Positions 17,512 through 25,915 of a stretch of DNA of 64,000 bases are shown here, one piece after another. How positions within the stretch are numbered: the stretch's first letter is position 1; each line of letters opens with the position of its first letter. The stretch is taken from the NCBI RefSeq assembly GCF_049341065.1, contig NZ_JBMPIX010000008.1, positions 124,001 through 188,000 on the forward strand. Direction: 5' to 3'. The notes beneath the pieces were generated by a model. It was not told the DNA's origin. It did no database searches and was given only the letters and a program-made list of their open reading frames with translations. The translations under genes and the position numbers were made by a program. Source of the DNA: Pacificoceanicola sp049341065 (GTDB lineage: Bacteria > Pseudomonadota > Alphaproteobacteria > Rhodobacterales > Rhodobacteraceae).

Positions 17512-18324
17512 TCAGTTCAACCCGAGCACATCGAGCATGTCATATTCGCCCGGCGCCTTGTCCTGCCCCCATAGCGCCGCCCGCAGCGCGCCCCTGGCAA
17601 ACAAGGCCCGGTCTGACGCGATATGCTTGATCACGATCCGCTCGCCGGGGCTGGCAAAGATCACCTCGTGTTCGCCGACCACATCACCGCCGCGAATGGC
17701 GTGAAAGCCGATGTCGCCGCGCTTGCGCGCCCCGGTGATCCCGTCGCGGCCACGGTCCGACACCTCGTCGAGCGTGACGCCGCGCCCTTCGGCGGCCGCT
17801 TCGCCCAGCATCAAGGCCGTTCCCGAAGGCGCATCGACCTTCTGATTGTGGTGCGCTTCGACGATCTCGATGTCCCAATCTTCGTCCAAGGCCGCCGCAA
17901 CCTGCCGTGTCACCTTGGTCAACAGGTTGACCCCAAGGCTCATGTTGCCGGCGCGCACGATCACCGCGTGATGCGCCGCCTTGTGGATCTTGGCCAGATC
18001 ATCCTCGCTCAGCCCGGTGGTGCCGATCACATGCACCGCCCGTGCCTGCGCCGCCAGTTCCGCAAAACCCACAGTCGCCGCAGGCGCGGTGAAATCAATC
18101 ACCGCCTGCGCGCGGGCAAAGGCCTCAAGCGGGTCATCGCTGACCAGAACACCCAAAGGCGCGCCGCCCATGCATTCGCCCAGATCGCGGCCGATCCAGT
18201 CGTGGCCGGCGCGCTCCAGACCGCCCGCCAGTTTCAGGCGATCACTGGCTAAAATTTCTTTCACCAGCATCTGGCCCATCCGGCCCGAAACCCCTGTGAC
18301 AACAACGCCCGGCTGATCGGTCAT
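17512..18324 (-). CDS. dapB: 4-hydroxy-tetrahydrodipicolinate reductase
   Basis: 270-residue NAD(P)H-dependent reductase in lysine and diaminopimelate synthesis. The nucleotide-binding loop GVSGRMG is near the N-terminus. The catalytic block EAHHNQKVDAPSGTA, with the proton-donating His and the binding Lys, lies in the middle. A longer frame is open to 18414, but the ATG at 18324 has GGAG upstream and gives the family N-terminus directly before the Rossmann loop. It acts right after DapA (6.3 kb) and diverges from rbfA. Confidence 0.96.
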   Translation of the reverse strand: MTDQPGVVVTGVSGRMGQMLVKEILASDRLKLAGGLERAGHDWIGRDLGECMGGAPLGVLVSDDPLEAFARAQAVIDFTAPAATVGFAELAAQARAVHVIGTTGLSEDDLAKIHKAAHHAVIVRAGNMSLGVNLLTKVTRQVAAALDEDWDIEIVEAHHNQKVDAPSGTALMLGEAAAEGRGVTLDEVSDRGRDGITGARKRGDIGFHAIRGGDVVGEHEVIFASPGERIVIKHIASDRALFARGALRAALWGQDKAPGEYDMLDVLGLN

Positions 18325-18412
18325 CGGCTTTTCTCCATTCTTGCGATTTCCCGCTTCCATAACCCGCCCCGCGCCGCTTGGCAAAGCAGAGTGCAAGGCG
18401 TACATCTGCCCC

Positions 18413-18808
18413 ATGGCAAAGAACAGAATCCCAGACGGCCCCGGTCAATCGCAACGACAACTTCGCGTTGGCGAATTGCTCCGCAGGCGCCTCTCCGAAA
18501 TCCTTTCGCGGGCTGAGATCCATGATCCGGATCTTAACCGCATGACGATCACCGTCGGCGAAGTCCGTGTCTCGCCCGACCTGCGCATTGCAACAGCCTA
18601 TGTGGTGCCGCTTGGCGGCAAGGGCGAAGAAGACATGTTCGAGCTGCTGCACAAACACCGGGGCGAATTGCGGCACCTGCTGTCCAAGGGCATGAAACTG
18701 AAGCATACCCCGCAGCTGCATTTCCGCCTCGATGACACCTTTGATCAGCTGGACGAACATCGCCGCCTGATGTCACAAGACGCGGTGCGCCGCGATCTGG
18801 ACAAGTGA
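18413..18808 (+). CDS. rbfA: 30S ribosome-binding factor A
   Basis: 131-residue KH-fold protein that binds pre-30S subunits and helps 16S rRNA 5' end maturation, notably in the cold. Conserved segments are RVGELLRRRLSEIL, the basic and acidic strand region VRVSPDLRIATAYV and the C-terminal FRLDDTFDQLDE. The start at 18413 (MAKNRIPDG) is the family start; an upstream in-frame ATG would add unconserved residues. Its stop overlaps the start of the glycosidase gene (TGATG), so those two are translationally coupled. Confidence 0.95.
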   Translation: MAKNRIPDGPGQSQRQLRVGELLRRRLSEILSRAEIHDPDLNRMTITVGEVRVSPDLRIATAYVVPLGGKGEEDMFELLHKHRGELRHLLSKGMKLKHTPQLHFRLDDTFDQLDEHRRLMSQDAVRRDLDK

Positions 18809-19554
18809 TGCGCCTGCCAGCCCTTGCCCTTACGGCTTTGGGTCTGGCGCTGATCGCGCCCGAGGCCCGGGCCGTGACCTGCGCAGCGCGCAGCTTTGAC
18901 GATAGCCGTTACACGGTCTGCGAGGTACATCCCGAAACCGAGGAGCTGCGGTTGTTCCTGCGGGCCGAAAACGGCCAGCCCTACGGCCATTTTTCGGCGC
19001 TGGAAACCGCGCTTGGGACACAGGGCAAGACCCTGCCCTTTGCGATGAACGCGGGCATGTACCACGATGACCGCTCGCCGGTGGGCCACTATATCGAGGA
19101 CGGCACCGAAGAGATGCGGGTGATCTCTACCCCCGGTCCCGGCAACTTTGGGCTGCTGCCAAACGGGCTGCTTTGCATTCAGGATGACGCGGCAGTTGTG
19201 ATCGAAACCCGCGATTATCTCGAACAGCGGCCGGAGTGCCGGTACGCCACGCAATCCGGCCCGATGCTGGTGATCGACGGCGAATTGCACCCGCGGTTTC
19301 TGCCGGACAGCACCTCGCGATATGTCCGCAACGGTGTTGGCACCTCTGAGGATGGCAAACGCGCGGTTTTTGTGATTTCGGAAACCCCGGTCACCTTCCA
19401 CGAATTCGCCCGTCTGTTCCGCGACGAGCTGGGCCTGCCCAACGCGCTTTTCTTTGACGGCAATGTCTCACGGCTTCATGCGGCCCAGCTTGGCCGCTCG
19501 GACCTTGGCCGCCCGATGGGCCCCATCGTCGCCGTCGTCGAGAAAACACCCTGA
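18808..19554 (+). CDS. Secreted phosphodiester glycosidase-family protein (DUF2233)
   Basis: 248-residue exported protein with a signal peptide (residues about 1-20, ending ARA). It carries the NAGPA/DUF2233 fold signatures: FAMNAGMYHDD, the PNGLLC strand, ATQSGPMLV and the closing FFDGNVSRL. Members remove alpha-N-acetylglucosamine from phosphodiesters; the bacterial substrate is unknown. It begins one base overlapping the rbfA stop. Two cysteines near the mature N-terminus may form a disulfide. A copy of a short dispersed repeat follows the gene. Confidence 0.85.
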   Translation: MRLPALALTALGLALIAPEARAVTCAARSFDDSRYTVCEVHPETEELRLFLRAENGQPYGHFSALETALGTQGKTLPFAMNAGMYHDDRSPVGHYIEDGTEEMRVISTPGPGNFGLLPNGLLCIQDDAAVVIETRDYLEQRPECRYATQSGPMLVIDGELHPRFLPDSTSRYVRNGVGTSEDGKRAVFVISETPVTFHEFARLFRDELGLPNALFFDGNVSRLHAAQLGRSDLGRPMGPIVAVVEKTP

Positions 19555-19560
19555 CGCGCC

Positions 19561-19583
19561 TTTCGTCTTGTCGCGAATACTCC
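19561..19583 (+). repeat. Dispersed intergenic repeat, copy 1 (degenerate)
   Basis: TTTCGTCTTGTCGCGAATACTCC sits seven bases after the glycosidase stop and resembles the better-matching copies at 30763, 33632 and 53208 (core CTTGTCCCAAATAC). It is the most diverged of the four. Function unknown. Confidence 0.45.
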
Positions 19584-19695
19584 AAAGGACTGATCCCTGG
19601 CGGCCACGTTTTGGCCTGCGTGCCACCGGCTGCCCCTTGCACCAGACGCCCGAGCGGCCTACCTCGGACAAACCGACCCAAGCCCCGGAGCGCCC

Positions 19696-21042
19696 ATGCC
19701 CAAGTCACCGCAAGACCTGACCCAATCGCTTTTGACCGCCGCCCGCAAGGCCGGGGCCGATAGCGCAGACGCCATCGCCGTTGCAGGCACCGCCCTGTCC
19801 ATCGACGTGCGCGCCGGGCAGTTGGAGCAGGCCGAACGCGCCGAAGGCAGCGATATCGGCCTTCGGGTCTTTGTCGGACAGCGCAGCGCCATCGTTTCAG
19901 CCTCCGACACCTCCGACAGCACGATCGAGGCTATGGCAACGCGCGCCGTCGCGATGGCCAAAGAGGCCCCCGAGGATCCCTATGCCGGGATCGCGGCCCC
20001 CGGCCAACTGGCGCAAAACTGGGACATCGACGCGCTGGAACTGTCGGACCCGGCGCCCGAACCCGCCCCCGGCACGCTCGAAGACGACGCCCGCCGCGCC
20101 GAGGCCGCGGCCTTGGCAAAAGCAGGCATCACGCAGGTCCAGTCCGCTAGCGCCGCCTATAGCGCGCGGCAGGTCTGGATGGCCGCGACCAACGGTTTCG
20201 AGGGCGGCTATGCCCGCACCTCGCGCAGCACGTCCTGTGTTGCCATCGCCGGCACTGGCCTTGGGATGGAGCGCGACTACGATGGCGACAGCCGCACCTT
20301 TCAGGATGAACTCCGCACACCCGAAGAGATCGGCCAAAGCGCAGCCGACCGCGCGCTAGCCCGACTGAACCCCACCAAACCCAAGACCGGCGCCTATCCG
20401 GTGCTGTTTGACGAACGTATTGCGGCCTCTCTGATTGGTCATCTGATGGCCGCTGTGAACGGCGCTGCCGTGGCGCGCGGCGCAAGCTGGCTGCGCGAGG
20501 CGATGGGCGAGCAGATCCTGCCCGAAACGCTCTCGTTGCTCGAAGATCCCTTTCGCCCCCGCGCCGCCGCCTCGCGCCCCTTTGATGCCGAAGGCCTGCC
20601 GACCCAGCGGCGCGCAGTGATCGACAAGGGCGTTTTGACCGGCTGGACTCTGGACCTTGCCAACGCTCGCAAGCTGGGCCTCGCCCCCACCGGCAACGCC
20701 GCGCGCAGCGCCGGATTGGGTCCGTCGCCCACCACTTGGAACCTTGAACTGACGCAAGGCGATCAAAGCCGCGACGATCTGATCAAGGCCATGGGCACCG
20801 GTCTTCTGGTCACCTCGATGATCGGCGCCACGATCAACCCCAACACTGGGGATTATTCGCGCGGCGCCGCGGGCCTTTGGGTCGAAAACGGCGAAGTCAA
20901 AGGCCCGGTGTCCGGCGTGACCATCGCGGGCAACCTGCGGGATATGCTGAGGTCCATGATCCCCGCCAACGACGCTCGCCCTTGGCTGTCGCGCGTTGTG
21001 CCCTCGTTGCTTGTCGAAGGTCTGACCCTTGCCGGCGAGTGA
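19696..21042 (+). CDS. pmbA: TldE/PmbA-family protein
   Basis: 448-residue partner of TldD; the TldD/TldE complex is a protease that degrades unfolded peptides and matures small modified peptides. As expected for PmbA/TldE it lacks the zinc-binding HExxH of TldD. Family landmarks include the N-terminal GADSADAIAV, RDGFEGGY-like NGFEGGYARTSRS, the Gly-rich TSMIGATINPNTGDYSRGAAG and the closing NLRDMLRSM. GGAG precedes the ATG. tldD itself is not in the window. The downstream phosphatase gene overlaps by 14 bases. Confidence 0.93.
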   Translation: MPKSPQDLTQSLLTAARKAGADSADAIAVAGTALSIDVRAGQLEQAERAEGSDIGLRVFVGQRSAIVSASDTSDSTIEAMATRAVAMAKEAPEDPYAGIAAPGQLAQNWDIDALELSDPAPEPAPGTLEDDARRAEAAALAKAGITQVQSASAAYSARQVWMAATNGFEGGYARTSRSTSCVAIAGTGLGMERDYDGDSRTFQDELRTPEEIGQSAADRALARLNPTKPKTGAYPVLFDERIAASLIGHLMAAVNGAAVARGASWLREAMGEQILPETLSLLEDPFRPRAAASRPFDAEGLPTQRRAVIDKGVLTGWTLDLANARKLGLAPTGNAARSAGLGPSPTTWNLELTQGDQSRDDLIKAMGTGLLVTSMIGATINPNTGDYSRGAAGLWVENGEVKGPVSGVTIAGNLRDMLRSMIPANDARPWLSRVVPSLLVEGLTLAGE

Positions 21043-21802
21043 TCTGACGCTTCTGATCGAAGCTGCCAAGGCCGCTGGCAAGGAAGCCCTCAGCCATGTC
21101 GGCGGCGATCTCGATGTGCGTCACAAAGACGACAACGCAGGCCCGGTGACCAAAGCCGATCTGGCCGTTAACGCCCTGCTCGAAGACCGTCTGCGCCGCG
21201 CCCGCCCGGAGTATGGGTGGCTCTCCGAGGAAAGCGCCGACAGCGCCGATCGCGTGACCAGCGAAACCTTGTTCATCGTCGATCCGATCGACGGAACCCG
21301 CTCCTTCATCGAAGGCTCGGAAACCTGGGCGCATGCGCTTGCCGTTGTACAAGACCGCGAGGTGACGGCCGCCGTGGTCTTTCTGCCCGCACGCGACAAG
21401 CTGTACAGCGCGTCGCAGGGCGGCGGTGCGCGGCTGAACGGCAAACCGATCAGCGTCGGGCGCCACACCGATCTGGGCAAGGCCACCGTGCTAGCCACCC
21501 GCCCCAGCCTTGACGCCCGGCATTGGCCGCGTGGCGTGCCCAATCTCAAACGCAGCCATCGCCCCTCGCTGGCCTACCGGCTGAGCCTTGTGGCCGAGGG
21601 CCGCTATGACGCCATGTTCACCTTTCGCCCGTCTTGGGAATGGGACATCGCCGCTGGCGCTCTGATCCTTGCCGAAGCGGGCGCCAGGGTCAGTGACCGG
21701 CGCGGCGCGCCCTTGCGCTTCAACAACGCCGTTCCGCAGACCGATGGCGTGCTGGCAGCCAATCCGCGACTGCATGCCGCGCTGCTGGACCAGCTGCTGT
21801 AA
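21029..21802 (+). CDS. Inositol monophosphatase-family phosphatase (CysQ-like)
   Basis: 257-residue Mg/Li-type phosphatase. Conserved metal motifs are the Glu pair in WLSEESAD, DPIDGTRSF and WEWDIAAGALILAEAG. The best start is the TTG at 21029: GAAGG lies about eight bases upstream, and no ATG or GTG gives a full N-terminal domain. It overlaps pmbA by 14 bases. CysQ members hydrolyse 3'-phosphoadenosine 5'-phosphate, while SuhB-like members act on inositol phosphates; position next to DUF4170 and lipid A genes is typical for alphaproteobacterial CysQ-type genes. The exact substrate is undecided. Confidence 0.88.
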   Translation: MPASDLTLLIEAAKAAGKEALSHVGGDLDVRHKDDNAGPVTKADLAVNALLEDRLRRARPEYGWLSEESADSADRVTSETLFIVDPIDGTRSFIEGSETWAHALAVVQDREVTAAVVFLPARDKLYSASQGGGARLNGKPISVGRHTDLGKATVLATRPSLDARHWPRGVPNLKRSHRPSLAYRLSLVAEGRYDAMFTFRPSWEWDIAAGALILAEAGARVSDRRGAPLRFNNAVPQTDGVLAANPRLHAALLDQLL

Positions 21803-21893
21803 ACCAGCCCTGAAAGGGCAGCGGCTATGCTTGACCCCGCAGGCGCATCCGCTAGGCTGCGCGGCGCAGCTTTGGCACGAAAAAGGAGCCACA

Positions 21894-22133
21894 ATGCAAA
21901 GACTTCACCTTGTTTTCGGCGGCGAATTGGTCGATCCGGCGAAACCCGTGTTCCGCGACGTGGATGACCTCGATATCGTCGGCATCTTCCCCAACTACCA
22001 AGCGGCCTACAACGCGTGGAAAGCGGCTGCGCAGCGTACCGTGGATAACGCCCATATGCGCTATTACATCGCGCATCTGCATCGCCTTCGCGACGAAGAG
22101 ACCGAGGTTTCTTCGACCGAAGAACTCGGCTAG
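21894..22133 (+). CDS. DUF4170 protein
   Basis: 79-residue soluble protein, preceded by AAGGAG nine bases before its ATG. It contains the family blocks LVFGGELVDP, DIVGIFPNYQAAYNAWKA and HMRYYIAHLHRL. The family is of unknown function and recurs between a CysQ-like phosphatase and Kdo transferase/LpxK genes in alphaproteobacteria, which suggests a link to envelope lipid synthesis. Nothing in the sequence suggests catalysis. Confidence 0.85.
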   Translation: MQRLHLVFGGELVDPAKPVFRDVDDLDIVGIFPNYQAAYNAWKAAAQRTVDNAHMRYYIAHLHRLRDEETEVSSTEELG

Positions 22134-22136
22134 GCC

Positions 22137-23351
22137 TTGGCCCCCCGCGCGCTGAGCCTTCAGGCCTATATGGCCTATGCGCGCAGCAGCGCCGCCCTTG
22201 GCAGCAATGGCTCTGACAACGACTGGCCCAAGCGCAGGCCCGGCCCGCTGGTCTGGGGGCATGCGCAGGGCCGCGACGCCGGACGCGCATTGGCCCATCT
22301 TTTCGCCCGCATGGCGCAGCAACGCCCGGAACTCCAGTTCATCCTGTCCGGCGATGCCGAACCATCGCCGGGAATGGCGCATGTCACGCTGCCAGCCGAA
22401 CGCGCCTCCGAGTGCGAGAAGTTCGCGCAAGATCTGCGCCCTGACTTTTGCCTTTGGGCCGGGACCGATCTGAGCCCGGCCTTGCTGCACGCGGTCAGCG
22501 ATGCGGGCGCCTATATGATCGCCTTGACAACACCCGAGGACACTTGGCGCAGCCGGGTTCCGCGCTGGCTGCCCGATCCGACAAATGCCACGTTGGCCCT
22601 GTTCGACCTGATCCACATTCGCAGCGAAAGCACGCGGCGCATGCTGCGGCGTCACGGGATCGGCGCGGATCGTTTGCGATTGGCTGGCCCCTTCCTCGAC
22701 ACCGGCACGCCGCTGGACTGCCCTGACCCGCAGCTCGAAGAGGTGACGGCCGCATTGGCGGGGCGGCCCGTCTGGCTTTCGGCGAGGACCCGCCCGGAAG
22801 AGGCGGCGGACGTGTTGCGCGCCCATCGCCGCGCCATGCGCCTTGCCCACCGCCTGTTGCTGATTCTGGTGCCAAACGACGCCGCAGACTTTGAGACCAT
22901 CACCAGCATCGCCAAGGCTGAACAGATGCGCCTGTGCCTATGGGACAACGGCGAGTCGCCGGATGAAAACACCCACGTTCTGTTGATCGAAGGGCCAGAG
23001 GAGCTGGGCCTTTGGTATCGACTTGCGCCGCTGGCCTTTCTTGGCGGCTCGCTCGTCCCGGGCCACGGCGGCAGCGATCCCTACGAGGCTGCGGCGCTTG
23101 GCACGGCAATCCTTTACGGGCCAAACGTCGGGCGGCACCTGTCGTCCTATTCCAAACTGGTCGAGGCAGGCGCCGCCCGCATCGTCCGCGACACCGATTC
23201 GCTGGCAACTGCGGTTTCACATCTTGTCGCACCGGATCAGGCGGCAACGATGGCGCATGCGGGCTGGGATGTCGTGTCATCCGGGGCCGAGCTGATCGAT
23301 TCCGTCACCGCCGAGGTCTTTGATCGGATCGACGCGCAGGAGACACCCTGA
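22137..23351 (+). CDS. Kdo transferase (WaaA)-like glycosyltransferase, divergent
   Basis: 404-residue GT-B-type protein. Its place between DUF4170 and lpxK and the C-terminal pattern (LAFLGGSLVPGHGGSDPYEAAALGT, YGPNVGRHLSSY) match 3-deoxy-manno-octulosonic acid transferases, which add Kdo to lipid IVA. Two things are odd. There is no N-terminal membrane anchor, and the usual catalytic SVGE motif is replaced: after WGH (residues 40-42) it reads AQGRDAG. The start is a TTG three bases after the previous stop. It may be a Rhodobacterales-type Kdo transferase or a related enzyme with another sugar donor. Confidence 0.75.
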   Translation: MAPRALSLQAYMAYARSSAALGSNGSDNDWPKRRPGPLVWGHAQGRDAGRALAHLFARMAQQRPELQFILSGDAEPSPGMAHVTLPAERASECEKFAQDLRPDFCLWAGTDLSPALLHAVSDAGAYMIALTTPEDTWRSRVPRWLPDPTNATLALFDLIHIRSESTRRMLRRHGIGADRLRLAGPFLDTGTPLDCPDPQLEEVTAALAGRPVWLSARTRPEEAADVLRAHRRAMRLAHRLLLILVPNDAADFETITSIAKAEQMRLCLWDNGESPDENTHVLLIEGPEELGLWYRLAPLAFLGGSLVPGHGGSDPYEAAALGTAILYGPNVGRHLSSYSKLVEAGAARIVRDTDSLATAVSHLVAPDQAATMAHAGWDVVSSGAELIDSVTAEVFDRIDAQETP

Positions 23352-24343
23352 TGCGCCCGCCCCGCTTCTGGTTCACGCCGCCTGATCGGCCAGATCTGCT
23401 TGCAATACTGCTGGCCCCTCTTGCGTCGCTGACCGCTTGGGCGACCGCGCGCCGGGTATCTCAGCCGCCCGGCTTCGCCCCCAGCGCACCTGTCATCTGC
23501 GTTGGCAATATCAACGCGGGCGGCACCGGCAAAACGCCCACCGTCATCGCTCTGGTCCAGATGCTGATGGCGCGCGGCATCACCCCGCACGTCATATCGC
23601 GCGGGTATGGCGGGCGCATCAGCGGCCCCATACAGGTCGATCCGCAAGCCCATGGTGCAGAAGATGTCGGGGACGAGCCGTTGCTGATCGCCGCCTTCAC
23701 CCCCACTTGGGTCGCCAAGGACCGGGCCGAAGGCGCTCGCGCCGCCGAAGCGGCAGGTGCGACCGTCCTGATCATGGACGACGGGTTTCAGAACCCCTCG
23801 CTGCCCAAGGCTTTGTCGCTGATCGTTGTCGACGCGGTGGCGGGGTTCGGCAACGGACGCTGCCTGCCCGCTGGCCCGCTGCGCGAACCTGTCAGCACTG
23901 GGTTAGCCCGCGCCGACCTGTTGATCTCGATTGGTCCGGACAGCGCGCAAAGCCGCTTTTACGAAGCCTGGAGCCCGCAGATCACCCTGCCCCACATGAC
24001 GGGGCACCTTGCTCCGCTGCAAACCGGGATGGATTGGGAGGGGCTTCCCACGCTTGCCTTCGCGGGCATCGGCCACCCGGAAAAGTTCTTTGCCACGCTG
24101 CGCGGCCTCGGTGCCGATCTGAAACGTTTTGAGGCGCTGGACGATCATCAGCCGCTGACACCGGCGCTGCTGTCCCGTCTGGAAAACGATGCAAAGGCGC
24201 TTGGCGCGCAGCTGGTCACCACCGAAAAGGACGCGGTGCGCCTGCCGCCCGAGTTTCGGCAAAAGGTGCTGACGCTGCCTGTCCGGTTAGAGATCGCCGA
24301 CCCGGCCCCGTTGAATGCCGCTTTGGATCGGATCTTTGGCTAG
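23351..24343 (+). CDS. lpxK: Tetraacyldisaccharide 4'-kinase
   Basis: 330-residue membrane-associated P-loop kinase that phosphorylates the lipid A disaccharide at the 4' position. The Walker A motif GNINAGGTGKTP begins near residue 50, preceded by a hydrophobic N-terminal helix. Also seen are the HVISRGYGG block, the Walker B-like MDDGFQNPSL and CLPAGPLREP. The start overlaps the stop of the Kdo-transferase gene by one base (TGATG). It ends two bases before the convergent amidohydrolase gene. Confidence 0.96.
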   Translation: MRPPRFWFTPPDRPDLLAILLAPLASLTAWATARRVSQPPGFAPSAPVICVGNINAGGTGKTPTVIALVQMLMARGITPHVISRGYGGRISGPIQVDPQAHGAEDVGDEPLLIAAFTPTWVAKDRAEGARAAEAAGATVLIMDDGFQNPSLPKALSLIVVDAVAGFGNGRCLPAGPLREPVSTGLARADLLISIGPDSAQSRFYEAWSPQITLPHMTGHLAPLQTGMDWEGLPTLAFAGIGHPEKFFATLRGLGADLKRFEALDDHQPLTPALLSRLENDAKALGAQLVTTEKDAVRLPPEFRQKVLTLPVRLEIADPAPLNAALDRIFG

Positions 24344-24344
24344 A

Positions 24345-25205
24345 TTACTCCGCTGCCATGCTCTGATCGCGATAGCCGATGGCGGCGATTTCCGCGATGA
24401 CCCCGCGCAGGACCCTGCGGAACGTGTTGAAATCCTGATTCGGACGAATTGTCGCTTCGTCCATATAGATCGCACGGTCGATCTCGATCTGGATGGCGTG
24501 CTGGCCGCGTGACGGACGCCCATAGTGCTGCGTCGTGAAGGCTCCGGCAAAGGGTGCGTTGCGCGCCACCTTGAGACCCGCTGCCGCAAAGGCCGCCTCG
24601 ACCCGCTCGACGATCTCGCCACTGGCCGAGGCGCCAAAACGATCCCCGATGACGATCTCGGGGCGCGGCGATCCGGCGCGCACCGTGCTATCCAACGCCT
24701 CGCGCGGCATCGAGTGGCAATCAATCAGAATCGCCTCGCCGAAACTGTCATGCGCGAAATCCAGCAGGCCCTGAAGTCTCGCGTGGTAGGGCTTCCAGAT
24801 CTGCTGCAACCGCCTGTCGGCTTCTGCCTTGGGCAGCTTGCCGCGGTATATCGCCCGGCCCCCGGCCACAACGCGCGGCACCACGCCAAGGCCGCTTGCC
24901 ACACGCGGGTTGTGCCCGCCCCGGCGCACCCCTTCGATCAGGGCCGGGTCCAGTTCGTCCAGCGCGCGATTGAGATCCACATAGGCACGCGGCGCGCCTG
25001 CCCTCAGCAAGGGGGCTCCGAACTGCGGGGCGCAATCAAACAGCCGATCCACATAGGCATCCTCGGACGAGCGGATCACATGTTCGTCCAGAACGCTGCT
25101 GCTCAGAAAATCCCACGAATACTCCCGCCCCGAATGCGGCGAGGCAAAGACCACACAAGAGGTCGTCACGTCAGGCTCATTCAAGAGGAAGGAAAGCTTT
25201 GGCAT
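24345..25205 (-). CDS. N-formylglutamate amidohydrolase-family protein
   Basis: 286-residue zinc hydrolase of the FGase family (HutG type), which releases formate from N-formyl-L-glutamate at the end of one histidine degradation route. Family signatures are FASPHSGREY near residue 20, AYVDLNRA, the IDCHSMP motif and GDRFGASAS. No other hut genes are nearby, so the actual N-acyl amino acid substrate is uncertain. It is monocistronic, facing the lpxK operon, with the tRNA and rpmJ region upstream. Confidence 0.88.
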   Translation of the reverse strand: MPKLSFLLNEPDVTTSCVVFASPHSGREYSWDFLSSSVLDEHVIRSSEDAYVDRLFDCAPQFGAPLLRAGAPRAYVDLNRALDELDPALIEGVRRGGHNPRVASGLGVVPRVVAGGRAIYRGKLPKAEADRRLQQIWKPYHARLQGLLDFAHDSFGEAILIDCHSMPREALDSTVRAGSPRPEIVIGDRFGASASGEIVERVEAAFAAAGLKVARNAPFAGAFTTQHYGRPSRGQHAIQIEIDRAIYMDEATIRPNQDFNTFRRVLRGVIAEIAAIGYRDQSMAAE

Positions 25206-25399
25206 TCAGGGTCCTTGTCGCAATTTTTAACGGCAGTTTTCGTTTTGTATGAAGCACCTGAACCGATGCCCACCTGCCGCGTCCCCCTATGAGGCAGCAT
25301 GTTCCGGGACAAATCAAACGCAAAGTGCAGTCATGGGGATTCATTGTGTGCCGAAAGCCCTTGATCCCCGTTTCGACTCCTTTTATAGACCCGTCCACC

Positions 25400-25426
25400 G
25401 GCGCGGTCTTCCGCGCCCCATTTTTT
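25400..25426 (+). terminator. Candidate intrinsic terminator upstream of tRNA-Val
   Basis: A perfect 7-bp stem GGCGCGG / CCGCGCC with a TCTT loop is followed by CCA and six Ts on the plus strand, flanked by CCACC and GGTGG that could extend the structure. No protein gene on the plus strand ends nearby, which raises the possibility of a short untranslated transcript from the 25.2-25.4 kb gap. Otherwise it is a chance hairpin. Confidence 0.45.
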
Positions 25427-25476
25427 GGTGGACCTCACCGAAAAGGGGGCGTAAAGGGCAGCGCAGGCCATAAGAT

Positions 25477-25551
25477 GGGTGATTAGCTCAGCGGTAGAGC
25501 ACTTCGTTGACATCGAAGGGGTCACTGGTTCGATCCCAGTATCGCCCACCA
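25477..25551 (+). tRNA. tRNA-Val (GAC anticodon)
   Basis: A 75-base cloverleaf. The acceptor arm GGGTGAT pairs with ATCGCCC (one G-T pair), the D arm contains AGCTCAGCGGTAGAGC, and the anticodon stem CTTCG/CGAAG encloses TTGACAT, giving anticodon GAC (valine). The T arm is CTGGTTCGATCCCAG. The 3' CCA is encoded. The antisense reading frame over it is a well-known false gene. Confidence 0.96.
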
Positions 25552-25644
25552 TGGAATTCACCGTCGCCGGGTCGTCAGGCCCGGAGGCAAGGCAAACAAA
25601 CCGCATGGCGCTCGCGCGCCGCGACGAACAGAGGAGAGACCACC

Positions 25645-25770
25645 ATGAAGGTCGCTAACTCACTCCGCTCGCTCAAGAAGCGCCATCGCGATTGCCGCGT
25701 TGTGCGCCGTAAGGGCCGCGTTTACGTGATCAACAAAACGCAGCGCCGTTTCAAAGCCCGTCAGGGCTGA
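25645..25770 (+). CDS. rpmJ: 50S ribosomal protein L36
   Basis: 41-residue basic protein. Start at 25645 is set by GAGGAGAG ten bases upstream and by the family N-terminus MKVANSLRSLKKRHRDC. It is the longer alphaproteobacterial form: of the zinc-ribbon residues only Cys18 is seen, so it is the zinc-independent paralogue type. A perfect terminator follows. It lies downstream of tRNA-Val and may be read from the same promoter. Confidence 0.95.
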   Translation: MKVANSLRSLKKRHRDCRVVRRKGRVYVINKTQRRFKARQG

Positions 25771-25793
25771 GACCCGCGCAACGACAGTTGTTC

Positions 25794-25821
25794 AAAAGGC
25801 CACCCCAACGGGTGGCCTTTT
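25794..25821 (+). terminator. Intrinsic terminator of rpmJ
   Basis: A 12-bp perfect stem (AAAAGGCCACCC / GGGTGGCCTTTT) with a four-base loop is followed by a T-rich tail, 23 bases after the rpmJ stop. The AAAA start could also serve the opposite strand, where the pseudo-caspase gene ends 95 bases away. Confidence 0.88.
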
Positions 25822-25915
25822 TCTTTTCAATCAACCCGAATTTTCGCAACACCCGCCCCCCTGAACACAGCGCGTCCAAGGAAGGCTTGCGGGGGGGGCA
25901 AAGCCCCCGACGTTG

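Noticed and set aside
25331..25606. Minus-strand reading frame containing GDTGIEPVTPS over the tRNA
   Set aside because: This peptide is the well-known false gene produced by the antisense of tRNA-Val; it has no ribosome site and overlaps the tRNA entirely.
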